Shown here: positions 53,132 to 64,000 of the stretch, one piece after another
Position numbering within the stretch: the stretch's first letter is position 1
Layout of the letters: each line of letters starts with the position of its first letter
Assembly (NCBI GenBank): GCA_002457515.1
Contig: NTJN01000004.1
Location: forward strand, 57,931-121,930
From: Pelagibacterales bacterium MED-G40
GTDB taxonomy: Bacteria; Pseudomonadota; Alphaproteobacteria; Pelagibacterales; Pelagibacteraceae
DNA: 64,000 nucleotides
Direction of reading: 5' to 3'
Notes under the pieces: model-generated
What the model saw: only the letters and a program-made list of their open reading frames with translations
Database searches by the model: none
What the model was told of the DNA's origin: nothing
Program-made: the position numbers and the translations under genes

Positions 53132-54256
53132 TTAGTTTACTGGAGTATCTTTATAAATCTTACAAGACATAACAATTCCTAGACCTAACATTATTGCCAA
53201 CATTGAAGAGCCACCGTATGACATAATTGGCAATGGTGCACCCACAATAGGTAGTAATCCTAGTACCATTCCCATGTTCACTACAACATAAACGAAGAAT
53301 GCACCTGCAAAACCGTAACAATACAGCTTTCCAAAATTACTTCTAGTTTGATGTCCAATTTTGACAATTCTAGATAAAATCAGACTATACAGTAATAAAA
53401 TAAAGACTGATCCAAAAAATCCAAATTCTTCAGAAAAAAGGGTAAAGATAAAGTCGGTGTGTTTTTCAGGTAAAAAATCTAGGTAACTCTGTGAACCATT
53501 AAGGAATCCCTTTCCAAAAAGTCCACCAGAACCAATAGCAATTTTTGACTGAATTATCTGATATCCAGCTCCCAGTGGATCTCTGTCAGGATTTATAAAA
53601 GTCAAAATTCTTTCTTTCTGGTAGGGTTTTAAAAATGAAATAGCTATTGGAGCTAAAGCTAAAAAAATAATTGAAATGTAAGCAAAAAATTTGAATTTAA
53701 TTCCTGCAAGGAAAGCAACTATGATTCCCCCTGCAACAATTAAAATCGCTGTTCCAAGATCCGGTTGACTCATGACAAGTAAAGCTGGGGCCGAAACACA
53801 TATAAGTGGAAAAAACAAAAATTTAAATCTATTAACATCACTGACAGGAATTCTATGATAATATTTTGCTAAAAATAGAATTAATCCAATTTTCATCAAT
53901 TCAGAGGGTTGTAAATTAATAACATAAAGATTTATCCATCTCTGCGATCCAGAGGAAGTTAAGCCAAAATATTTAACACCAAGCAACAAAAGAAAAAAAA
54001 TAAAATAGATTGCTAAACTGCTTTGAAACCAAAATTTAATTGGAAAAAAAGAAATTAAGAGGAATAGAGAAAAAAAGACAAAAAATCTAAGTATGTGACT
54101 TTTTGTATGATAAGCAAAACTGCCTCCATCGGTTGAATACATTGCGAACATGCTGATAATCCCTAAAGTAAGAATTGAAAAAACTAAAATGTAATCTATA
54201 GAAAAAATTTTGTCTCTAAGGGTAAGATTTGATTGAATAGATCTAGAGGTAAACAT
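53132..54256 (-). CDS. rodA: Rod-shape determining lipid II polymerase RodA
   Basis: 374 residues with ten membrane helices. SEDS-family features are NLQPSELMKIGLILFLAKYYH, PDLGTAILIVAGGIIVAF, SKIAIGSGGLFGKGFLNGSQSYLDFLPEKHTDFIFTLFSEEFG and LPIVGAPLPIMSYGGSSML. It polymerises peptidoglycan strands with its partner MrdA, with which it overlaps by 1 base. Confidence 0.97.
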   Translation of the reverse strand: MFTSRSIQSNLTLRDKIFSIDYILVFSILTLGIISMFAMYSTDGGSFAYHTKSHILRFFVFFSLFLLISFFPIKFWFQSSLAIYFIFFLLLLGVKYFGLTSSGSQRWINLYVINLQPSELMKIGLILFLAKYYHRIPVSDVNRFKFLFFPLICVSAPALLVMSQPDLGTAILIVAGGIIVAFLAGIKFKFFAYISIIFLALAPIAISFLKPYQKERILTFINPDRDPLGAGYQIIQSKIAIGSGGLFGKGFLNGSQSYLDFLPEKHTDFIFTLFSEEFGFFGSVFILLLYSLILSRIVKIGHQTRSNFGKLYCYGFAGAFFVYVVVNMGMVLGLLPIVGAPLPIMSYGGSSMLAIMLGLGIVMSCKIYKDTPVN

Positions 54257-56196
54257 TATATTTCATCTCCCAACTTATTTTTATTTATCATTCGTAACTC
54301 ATGCCGCTCTAAAACTTTTTTTATAACTTTTTTTGCTATTGGTGCTGCTGCACTACTTCCTGTTCCACCATGCTCTACGACTACACTAATTGCATAACTA
54401 GGATTATCATATGGAGCAAAGGCGATGAAAAGAGCATGGTCCCTATCTAAATAATCTATTTCAGTTTGTTTAACTTCAGCTTCTCTTTGAGCTTCTGTAA
54501 ATCTTTTAATTTGAGAGGAGCCTGTCTTACCTGCGAACGTAAATTCTTTTTTTGTTAATCTTGACCTATAAGAAGTTCCGCCAGGTTCATTGGTGGATGC
54601 AAACATAGCATCTTTTATAAAATTGATATTTTCTTGATTTCTAAAAAGTGGCTCAAGATTAAAATTTGAAACTAAAATATCAACAGGTAATGGAATGTTT
54701 GGATTGGAATTTTTGTATTCAATATATTCTTTTAAATTATTTTGATTCTTTTTAGTTGGATCAATTATTATTCTAGGCTTAATTTTATAACCACCGTTGG
54801 CTAATTGTGCAGTCATTAAACATAGTTGCATCGGCGTACTTAAAAAGTATCCTTGACCTATACCGCTGTGTAATGTTTCTCCTAAGTACCAGTTTTTTCC
54901 GATAAATTTTTTTTTCCATGCTGTATTAGGAACTACTCCTGATCTTTCCTCTAAAAAACCTTCTAAAGTTTTACTGCCTAAACCAAATTTTTTAGCCGTT
55001 ACGGACAGTCTATCTACACCAAGTTTTCTAGCTATTTCATAAAAATAAGTATCACAAGATTGTTTAATTGCATCTCTCATGTTCATTGATCCATGTCCTT
55101 TTTTTTTCCAACAGTGAAATTTCTCCCCATAAAAATCTATTGAGCCTTTACAAAAAACCGTAGACTTGGTGTTAGCGATATCATTATCTAGTGCGCTTAA
55201 TGCAACAATAGTTTTAATAGTTGATCCAGGTGGATACAGTCCTGCTATTGCTTTGTTAGTTAAAGGTTTGTCCCTATGATTTAAAAGAAATTTCCAAGAT
55301 TTGTTATCAATCCCATGAACAAAAGCATTAGGATCGTAATTGGGTGAAGATACCATTGTAATAACATCACCATTATAGATATCCATTACACATACTGAGG
55401 CGGCTAAGTTTTCAATCGTTTTTGCAGTAAACTCCTGAACATCTAGGTCAAGTGTGGTTTTGAAATTTTGTCCTGACTCTCCTTTGTCTAACTCTATTTG
55501 ACGTATTCTCTTACCAAACGCATTTACTTCGTATCTTTGAAATCCAACTTTACCAATTATATTTTCATCCAATTTGTATTCTAAACCTATTTTTCCAACG
55601 GAAATACCAGGTACCGACATATTTCTTAAGTATTCTTTTTTTTGTAAATCCTTGGAGCTGGCTTGAGAAACGTAACCAATTAAATGAGAAGTGGATTTAT
55701 ATGGATAAATTCTTGCTACAGAAACCACTGCCTCGACTCCTTGTAAATCATGTAAAAATAAATTAATCCTAGAAAATTCTGACCAAGTTAAATTATCTGA
55801 AACTATTATTGGTTCCCATGGTTTTTGTTTGGCCATTTTTCTCTTTAAAGAGAAAATTCTTTCATTAGACAAATTCAAAATATTTTGAATTCTGAAAAAT
55901 AAACCCTCAATATTAGAGGCATTTTCTGGAGTTATATGAAGTTGATAAACTCTTTCATTAGAAGCTATTTCCCTGTCAAAATAATCTTTAATAATTCCCC
56001 TTTGAGGAGCCAGTCTCCATTCTCTAAACCTATTTTTGTCAGATAAAGTTCTATATTTTTTAGACTCATTGATTTGTAAAGATACTAATCTTCCAAAAAT
56101 TCCTCCAAAAACAATAAATTTAGCCACTGTTAAAGTAAACATTCGTCTACTTATCAATTTGGATTTATTAACTGTTCCTTCAGTAAAATTAATCAT
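54256..56196 (-). CDS. mrdA: Penicillin-binding protein 2 (MrdA)
   Basis: 646 residues. One N-terminal membrane helix (residues about 20-36) precedes a PBP dimer domain (RLAPQRGIIKDYFDREIASN; HLIGYVSQAS; GKIGLEYKLDENI) and a transpeptidase domain with S325-x-x-K328 (YPPGSTIKT), SCD at 380-382 and K557-T-G. It cross-links peptidoglycan in elongation. It overlaps mreD by 8 bases and rodA by 1 base. Confidence 0.97.
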   Translation of the reverse strand: MINFTEGTVNKSKLISRRMFTLTVAKFIVFGGIFGRLVSLQINESKKYRTLSDKNRFREWRLAPQRGIIKDYFDREIASNERVYQLHITPENASNIEGLFFRIQNILNLSNERIFSLKRKMAKQKPWEPIIVSDNLTWSEFSRINLFLHDLQGVEAVVSVARIYPYKSTSHLIGYVSQASSKDLQKKEYLRNMSVPGISVGKIGLEYKLDENIIGKVGFQRYEVNAFGKRIRQIELDKGESGQNFKTTLDLDVQEFTAKTIENLAASVCVMDIYNGDVITMVSSPNYDPNAFVHGIDNKSWKFLLNHRDKPLTNKAIAGLYPPGSTIKTIVALSALDNDIANTKSTVFCKGSIDFYGEKFHCWKKKGHGSMNMRDAIKQSCDTYFYEIARKLGVDRLSVTAKKFGLGSKTLEGFLEERSGVVPNTAWKKKFIGKNWYLGETLHSGIGQGYFLSTPMQLCLMTAQLANGGYKIKPRIIIDPTKKNQNNLKEYIEYKNSNPNIPLPVDILVSNFNLEPLFRNQENINFIKDAMFASTNEPGGTSYRSRLTKKEFTFAGKTGSSQIKRFTEAQREAEVKQTEIDYLDRDHALFIAFAPYDNPSYAISVVVEHGGTGSSAAAPIAKKVIKKVLERHELRMINKNKLGDEI

Positions 56197-56707
56197 TCTT
56201 AAGCCTAGAAATTATAGTTAAGTAAGGACCGAATAAAAACCAAAATAATGGATAAAAAATAAATGTAAAAAGAGAATTATAAAATATAATTGCATAAGAA
56301 ATATTTAAATCAGAAAAATTTGATATTAAAACCAAGTTTACAAGTTGAGAAAAAAAGATTGCTAAAATAAAAGTAAACCAGTCAGTAAAAAATGTTATTT
56401 TTACAGTCACGCTTCTTATATACATCGCTACCAGTGCAGTAACTAAATAACCCAAAGCACTCAGTCCTAAAGGTAGACCCATTATTACATCATTAACTAT
56501 TCCTGCAAAAAATATATGTCCATTACCTAATATGCTAGGATCTTTCATTACCCAGTAATAAACTATTATCAGCTGTAAATTAAATGACAAGATTTCAAAA
56601 TAATTTGAAAAATGGGTATCGATTTCAGTTATTGATAAAAAATATAATAATATTAAAGGCCCTAAAGACAAAATTTTAAATTTTAAATTTTTATATAGTA
56701 TTGCCAT
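56189..56707 (-). CDS. mreD: Rod-shape determining protein MreD
   Basis: 172 residues with about five to six membrane helices. ILGNGHIFFAGIVNDVIMGLPLGLSALGYLVTALVAMYI is the conserved MreD segment (D-x-x-x-G-x-x-LG). It lies between mreC (1-base gap) and mrdA (8-base overlap), the standard order. It is a membrane partner of MreC in the elongasome. Confidence 0.92.
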   Translation of the reverse strand: MAILYKNLKFKILSLGPLILLYFLSITEIDTHFSNYFEILSFNLQLIIVYYWVMKDPSILGNGHIFFAGIVNDVIMGLPLGLSALGYLVTALVAMYIRSVTVKITFFTDWFTFILAIFFSQLVNLVLISNFSDLNISYAIIFYNSLFTFIFYPLFWFLFGPYLTIISRLKND

Positions 56708-56708
56708 T

Positions 56709-57563
56709 TTAAAAGTTTTCTACCTCATCTGTATTTGTTAAAACTATATTTAAAAAAGATAGTTGATTAGGGTCTGAAAATAATTTTACTTTTGCAATTT
56801 TTTCTTCAAGAAAAATTTTACCTATAGGTATTCCGGCAGGAAATATACCGTCTTTACCTGAAGTAAAAACAGTTTTACCTTCCTCGACTTCAAAAAATTC
56901 TGGCAGATACTCTAAAACTGGACTCCTTTTTGCATTACCTACCAATATTGCTTGAGCAGCATCTGGTTCTAAAGTAACAGGTATCCTGCTATTTAAATCA
57001 TTAAGCAATAAAACTCTTGAAGACAAATAATTTACTTCGACTGTTTTTCCCACAAGATAGTTACCATCCACAACTGGCATCCCTTTTTTAATCTGTGAGT
57101 TTTTACCTTTATTTATGATTACGGATTTTAAAAACGGACTGTCTTTATCTAATAATACTTTTGCTAGAACTGTTTCCTCTACTATTTCTGCGTCAGTCTC
57201 GATGAATTTTTGTAGGTTACGATTTTCAGATGAAAGGAATTGAGAATCAAATTCTTTATTTTTAAGCCTGCTTAACTCTTCTTTAAGGGTTTTATTTTCA
57301 TCATAAATCGAAAAGTGAGTTTTGATTTTACCACCAGAATATTTTACAAAATGTATAGGAGAAGAAACAATTGATGAAAATCTATAAATCCCATCTCTTA
57401 AAAAACTTCTTGTTGTATCTATCGCTTTGAATTTAATAGAGTCTAAAAAAAAAATTAAAAAAGATATGACAATTAGAAAGAATAAAGAAAATTTTTGTCT
57501 CGCTCCCTTTTTCAATAGGGCAGATCGTATTGCTATACCAAAATCATCTCTACTAGCTGACAT
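56709..57563 (-). CDS. mreC: Rod-shape determining protein MreC
   Basis: 284 residues with one N-terminal membrane helix (FLIVISFLIFFLDSIKF) and a coiled coil (DENKTLKEELSRLKNK). The periplasmic beta region has VLLDKDSPFLKSVIINKGKNSQIKKGMPVVDGNYLVGKTVEVNYLSSRVLLLNDLNSRIPV, typical of MreC. It links MreB to periplasmic synthases. The gene follows mreB by 18 bases. Confidence 0.94.
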   Translation of the reverse strand: MSASRDDFGIAIRSALLKKGARQKFSLFFLIVISFLIFFLDSIKFKAIDTTRSFLRDGIYRFSSIVSSPIHFVKYSGGKIKTHFSIYDENKTLKEELSRLKNKEFDSQFLSSENRNLQKFIETDAEIVEETVLAKVLLDKDSPFLKSVIINKGKNSQIKKGMPVVDGNYLVGKTVEVNYLSSRVLLLNDLNSRIPVTLEPDAAQAILVGNAKRSPVLEYLPEFFEVEEGKTVFTSGKDGIFPAGIPIGKIFLEEKIAKVKLFSDPNQLSFLNIVLTNTDEVENF

Positions 57564-57581
57564 TTAAACTTAATCTTTAAA

Positions 57582-60207
<2,626 letters not shown>

Positions 60208-60290
60208 ATATTGAATGTGCATATTACAAGCAAAACGTGAATATGCAAATACTTATGTATAAATCAGTTTATTTTTTTGATCAGATTGGG

Positions 60291-61316
<1,026 letters not shown>

Positions 61317-61865
61317 TTAATTAAATATTTTTGCACCTTTTGTCATTGCTACTGAACCTGTTCTAGAGGTGCTTATAAGGCCATATCTTTTTAAATCAAG
61401 AGCTAATTTATCAATTTCTGCCCTAAGAGCAGTAACTTGTATTACAAAAGATTTTTTTGTTTTATCCAAAACTACTAGATTGAATTTTTTACACATTTTT
61501 TTTATTTTTTCTTGTTTTTTTGAATTTGCAAGCATCTTAAATAATGCAAGTTCTCTAAATAAAATATCTTTTTCACCACTTTTAAAGTCAGCTACTTTAT
61601 GGACTGGAATAAGCTTTTTTAATTGTAAATTTATCTGCTCAATTACTTGTGGTGTTCCTTCTGTTACAATTGTAATTCTTGATATATGTTTTTTTTTATC
61701 TACCTCAGCAACTGCTAACGACTCAATATTGTAACCTCTGCCAGAAAATAACCCTGCTATTCTTGCAAGTACACCTGCTTCATTATCTACCCATACAACA
61801 ATTATATGACGTTCAGTTTTACCAATTTTACCAGGAATACTATATGCTGATTTTGATTTTGGCAT
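61317..61865 (-). CDS. ilvH: Acetolactate synthase small (regulatory) subunit
   Basis: 182 residues. HIIVVWVDNEAGVLARIAGLFSGRGYNIESLAVAEVDKKKHISRITIVTEG is the ACT domain with the valine-binding G-x-x-S region; a second ferredoxin-like domain follows (ELALFKMLANSKKQEKIKKMCKKF). It confers feedback control on IlvB, whose gene overlaps it by 1 base. Confidence 0.95.
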   Translation of the reverse strand: MPKSKSAYSIPGKIGKTERHIIVVWVDNEAGVLARIAGLFSGRGYNIESLAVAEVDKKKHISRITIVTEGTPQVIEQINLQLKKLIPVHKVADFKSGEKDILFRELALFKMLANSKKQEKIKKMCKKFNLVVLDKTKKSFVIQVTALRAEIDKLALDLKRYGLISTSRTGSVAMTKGAKIFN

Positions 61866-63631
61866 TAGACTAAAATCTTTCCTTCATCAGAAATTTCTTC
61901 ATCCTCTTCTGGTCCTAAAATCATTTGGTTATGCGGTTTTCCTGATGGTATCATTGGGAAACAATTTTCTGATTTATCCACCACACAATCAAATATTACT
62001 GGCTTTTGAACACCAATCATTTCTTTAATCTTTTCATCTAATTCATCTGGTGTTTTAGCTCTAATACCAACGCAACCGTATGACTCTGCAAGCTTAACAA
62101 AGTCAGGAAGGGCTGCTGTATAGCTTTCAGAATAGTTTTTTTCATGCAAAAGTTCCTGCCATTGTCTCACCATACCCATATATTCATTGTTTAAGATAAA
62201 TATTTTTATTGGTAATCTATACTGAACTGCTGTCGACATTTCTTGCATGGTCATTAAAACTGATGCTTCACCTGCTATATCAACAACTAATTTCCCTGGA
62301 TTTGCTATTTGAACTCCAATCGCTGCTGGAAGCCCATAACCCATTGTACCTAGCCCACCAGACGTCATCCATCGATTAGGTTTATTAAATTTATAATGCT
62401 GAGCTGCCCACATTTGGTGTTGGCCAACTTCAGTGGTAATAAAAGTATCTTGATCTTTTGTTAATTCATAAAGTCTTTGAACTGCATGCTGAGGTTTTAT
62501 TATTTTATTACTGTTAATAAAATTTAGAGATTTTTTTTCTCTCCATTTGTCGATCTGTTCCCACCATTTAGATGTTTTTTGTTTATTAGAGTTTAAAAAA
62601 TTTTTATTCTTTTCTTTAAACCTTTTGATTAAATTTTTTAAAAGTTCTGCAACATCGCTTACTACGGCTAAATCAACCTTAATATTTTTTCCTATTGAGG
62701 AAGGATCTATATCAACGTGTATCTTTTTAGACTTAGGTGAAAACTCGTCAACCTTTCCAGTAATCCTGTCATCAAATCTTGCTCCTATATTAATCATTAA
62801 ATCACAATCATGCATTGCATTGTTTGCTTCGAAAGTACCGTGCATTCCTAACATTCCTAAAAATTGAGGATCATCTCCGGGATAGGCTCCCAATCCTTGT
62901 AGAGTAGAAGTAATAGGAAAACCTGTTAAAGATACTAGCTCTCTTAAATATTTACTAGCATCAGGGCCAGAGTTTATAACGCCTCCTCCAGTATAAAAAA
63001 TTGGTTTAGATGATTTTTTCATCAGGTCGATAAATTTATCTAACTCATTATTAGATAACTTTTGCGTAACTTTGCCATTAAGTTTTTTCTTTAAGCTATT
63101 TTTTATAAATTTATATTTACCTTTTTTAAATTGTACATCTTTAGGAATATCAACTAAAACTGGGCCAGGTCTTCCAGTCGTAGCAACTTCAAAAGCTAAA
63201 TGCAGAACTCTAGAAAGATCATTTACATCTTTTACTAACCAATTATGTTTTGTGCACGGTCTCGTAATACCTGTTGTGTCACATTCTTGAAATGCATCCG
63301 TTCCAATTAAATGAGTTGGAACTTGTCCTGAAATACAAACTAATGGAACAGAGTCCATGTAAGCATCTGTTAAAGCAGTCACTGCATTAGTTGCACCTGG
63401 ACCTGAAGTAACAAGTAGCACTCCAGGTTTGCCACTTGATCTGGCATATCCCTCAGCAGCATGACCTGCTCCTTGTTCGTGTCGAGCTAAAATATGTTTA
63501 ACCGATTTATGATTTTTTAGTTCATCATAAATAGGAAGAACAGCACCACCAGGATAACCAAAAATATATTCCACTTTTTGATCCTCGAGTGCTTTAAAAA
63601 CTATTTCTGCTCCACTAATTAATTTAGACAT
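61865..63631 (-). CDS. ilvB: Acetolactate synthase large (catalytic) subunit
   Basis: 588 residues. FGYPGGAVLPIYDEL, catalytic E52 in ILARHEQGAGHAAEGYAR, and VTTGPGATN-like VLLVTSGPGATNAVTAL mark the TPP enzyme; NNEYMGMVRQWQELLHEKNY is conserved. The usual metal-binding GDAS is GEAS here (Glu455 in VVDIAGEASVLM), an unusual substitution. It makes acetolactate from pyruvate with TPP, Mg2+ and FAD. It follows miaA by 37 bases and begins ilvBHC-leuA. Confidence 0.96.
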   Translation of the reverse strand: MSKLISGAEIVFKALEDQKVEYIFGYPGGAVLPIYDELKNHKSVKHILARHEQGAGHAAEGYARSSGKPGVLLVTSGPGATNAVTALTDAYMDSVPLVCISGQVPTHLIGTDAFQECDTTGITRPCTKHNWLVKDVNDLSRVLHLAFEVATTGRPGPVLVDIPKDVQFKKGKYKFIKNSLKKKLNGKVTQKLSNNELDKFIDLMKKSSKPIFYTGGGVINSGPDASKYLRELVSLTGFPITSTLQGLGAYPGDDPQFLGMLGMHGTFEANNAMHDCDLMINIGARFDDRITGKVDEFSPKSKKIHVDIDPSSIGKNIKVDLAVVSDVAELLKNLIKRFKEKNKNFLNSNKQKTSKWWEQIDKWREKKSLNFINSNKIIKPQHAVQRLYELTKDQDTFITTEVGQHQMWAAQHYKFNKPNRWMTSGGLGTMGYGLPAAIGVQIANPGKLVVDIAGEASVLMTMQEMSTAVQYRLPIKIFILNNEYMGMVRQWQELLHEKNYSESYTAALPDFVKLAESYGCVGIRAKTPDELDEKIKEMIGVQKPVIFDCVVDKSENCFPMIPSGKPHNQMILGPEEDEEISDEGKILV

Positions 63632-63668
63632 AGATACAATCTAGCCTAGAAATGCTTCCCGTCAAGTT

Positions 63669-64000
63669 TTAGCTGACTACTTTTAAAGTTTTTTTTAAAA
63701 GTATAGAAAAATCTTTAGAATAAAGCTTGTTCCAGTTCTTCATATGACCTCGGGCCCAAGTATTTTGTCTCTTTGCATATTGCCTTGTCTTAATATTTAT
63801 AAGCTCTTTACATTGATCTAATGAAATTAAACCTTTTAAATAGGCATTAATCTCTTGAACGCCGATTAATTTATTGGCTGAAAGAGATTTTTTTAGTTTA
63901 AGCAAATTAAATTTTTTTACTTCTTCAATGCATTTATTTTTAAACATTGATTCAGTTCTTTTAGAGATCTTTTTCAATAATTCTTCTCTAGGAATATCAA
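63669..64000 (-). CDS. miaA: tRNA dimethylallyltransferase, C-terminal part (cut by window edge)
   Basis: The frame runs to the right edge with no stop: reading in, it begins DIPREELLKKISKRTESMF and ends STOP at 63669. It contains EEVKKFNLLKLKKSLSANKLIGVQEINAYLKG and the C-terminal MiaA signature IKTRQYAKRQNTWARGHM. MiaA adds dimethylallyl to A37 of tRNAs reading U-starting codons. The catalytic N-terminus with the P-loop lies beyond the window. It is co-directional with ilvB. Confidence 0.93.
   Translation of the reverse strand, partial: DIPREELLKKISKRTESMFKNKCIEEVKKFNLLKLKKSLSANKLIGVQEINAYLKGLISLDQCKELINIKTRQYAKRQNTWARGHMKNWNKLYSKDFSILLKKTLKVVS

Overview
The window looks like a piece of a streamlined marine alphaproteobacterial chromosome, most likely Pelagibacterales (SAR11). 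The evidence is the strong A+T bias, Lys/Asn/Ile-rich proteins, near-absence of intergenic DNA (no gene-free stretch above 300 bases), many 1-8 base gene overlaps, and a gene set dominated by high-affinity transport and one-carbon/osmolyte catabolism. It also carries a tandem SAM-II/SAM-V riboswitch, an arrangement associated with this group. The lineage is an inference from content; no rRNA marker is present. I see no mobile element, CRISPR array, phage gene, tRNA or rRNA.

Layout. 1-1855: truncated MATE exporter (-), TerC-like protein (+), outer-membrane beta-barrel protein (-). 2030-7138 (-): operon csaA - lysE - acnA - prpD. 7210-12874 (-): proC followed by a complete branched-chain amino-acid-type ABC importer livHMGF-livK. 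12880-13956 (+): AbrB-family membrane protein. 13953-17898 (-): csiD/glaH-type glutarate hydroxylase followed by a tripartite tricarboxylate transporter tctCBA. 17920-21802: ureide catabolism (allantoinase, allantoicase, ureidoglycolate lyase) with a convergent NCS1 permease. 21956-28204 (-): a second LivKHMGF-type importer with an embedded small lipoprotein and a terminal azlCD exporter pair; a LysE exporter lies just upstream. 28921-32533: small household genes (DUF2805, grxC, rbsK, ccdA, FkbM methyltransferase, msrB).

32584-41377 (+) starts with a promoter, a SAM-II aptamer with a terminator/antiterminator switch, a SAM-V aptamer over the ribosome-binding site, and metY. Then follow rhodanese, a flavodoxin-fold reductase, DUF4864, and the module dimethylglycine dehydrogenase - etfB - etfA - ETF:quinone oxidoreductase. 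An MFS transporter (41427-42743) follows. On the opposite strand (42753-48248) is heterotetrameric sarcosine oxidase soxBDAG plus DUF2237. Together these cover dimethylglycine to sarcosine to glycine, with methyl groups going to tetrahydrofolate and electrons from the first step going through ETF to quinone.

48298-49277 holds two paralogous small lipoproteins in a locus with short tandem repeats. 49418-52506 (-) holds a DadA-like FAD dehydrogenase, an EamA transporter and a D-2-hydroxyacid dehydrogenase. 52563-64000 is a run of eleven co-directional genes: miaA (partial) - ilvB - ilvH - ilvC - leuA - mreB - mreC - mreD - mrdA - rodA - bactofilin. It joins branched-chain amino-acid synthesis to the cell-elongation machinery.

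The most notable items are the two-layer SAM riboswitch, the mitochondria-like dimethylglycine electron path, the csiD-tctCBA association, the importer operon that also encodes a lipoprotein and an exporter pair, and a Glu in place of the usual metal-binding Asp in IlvB.
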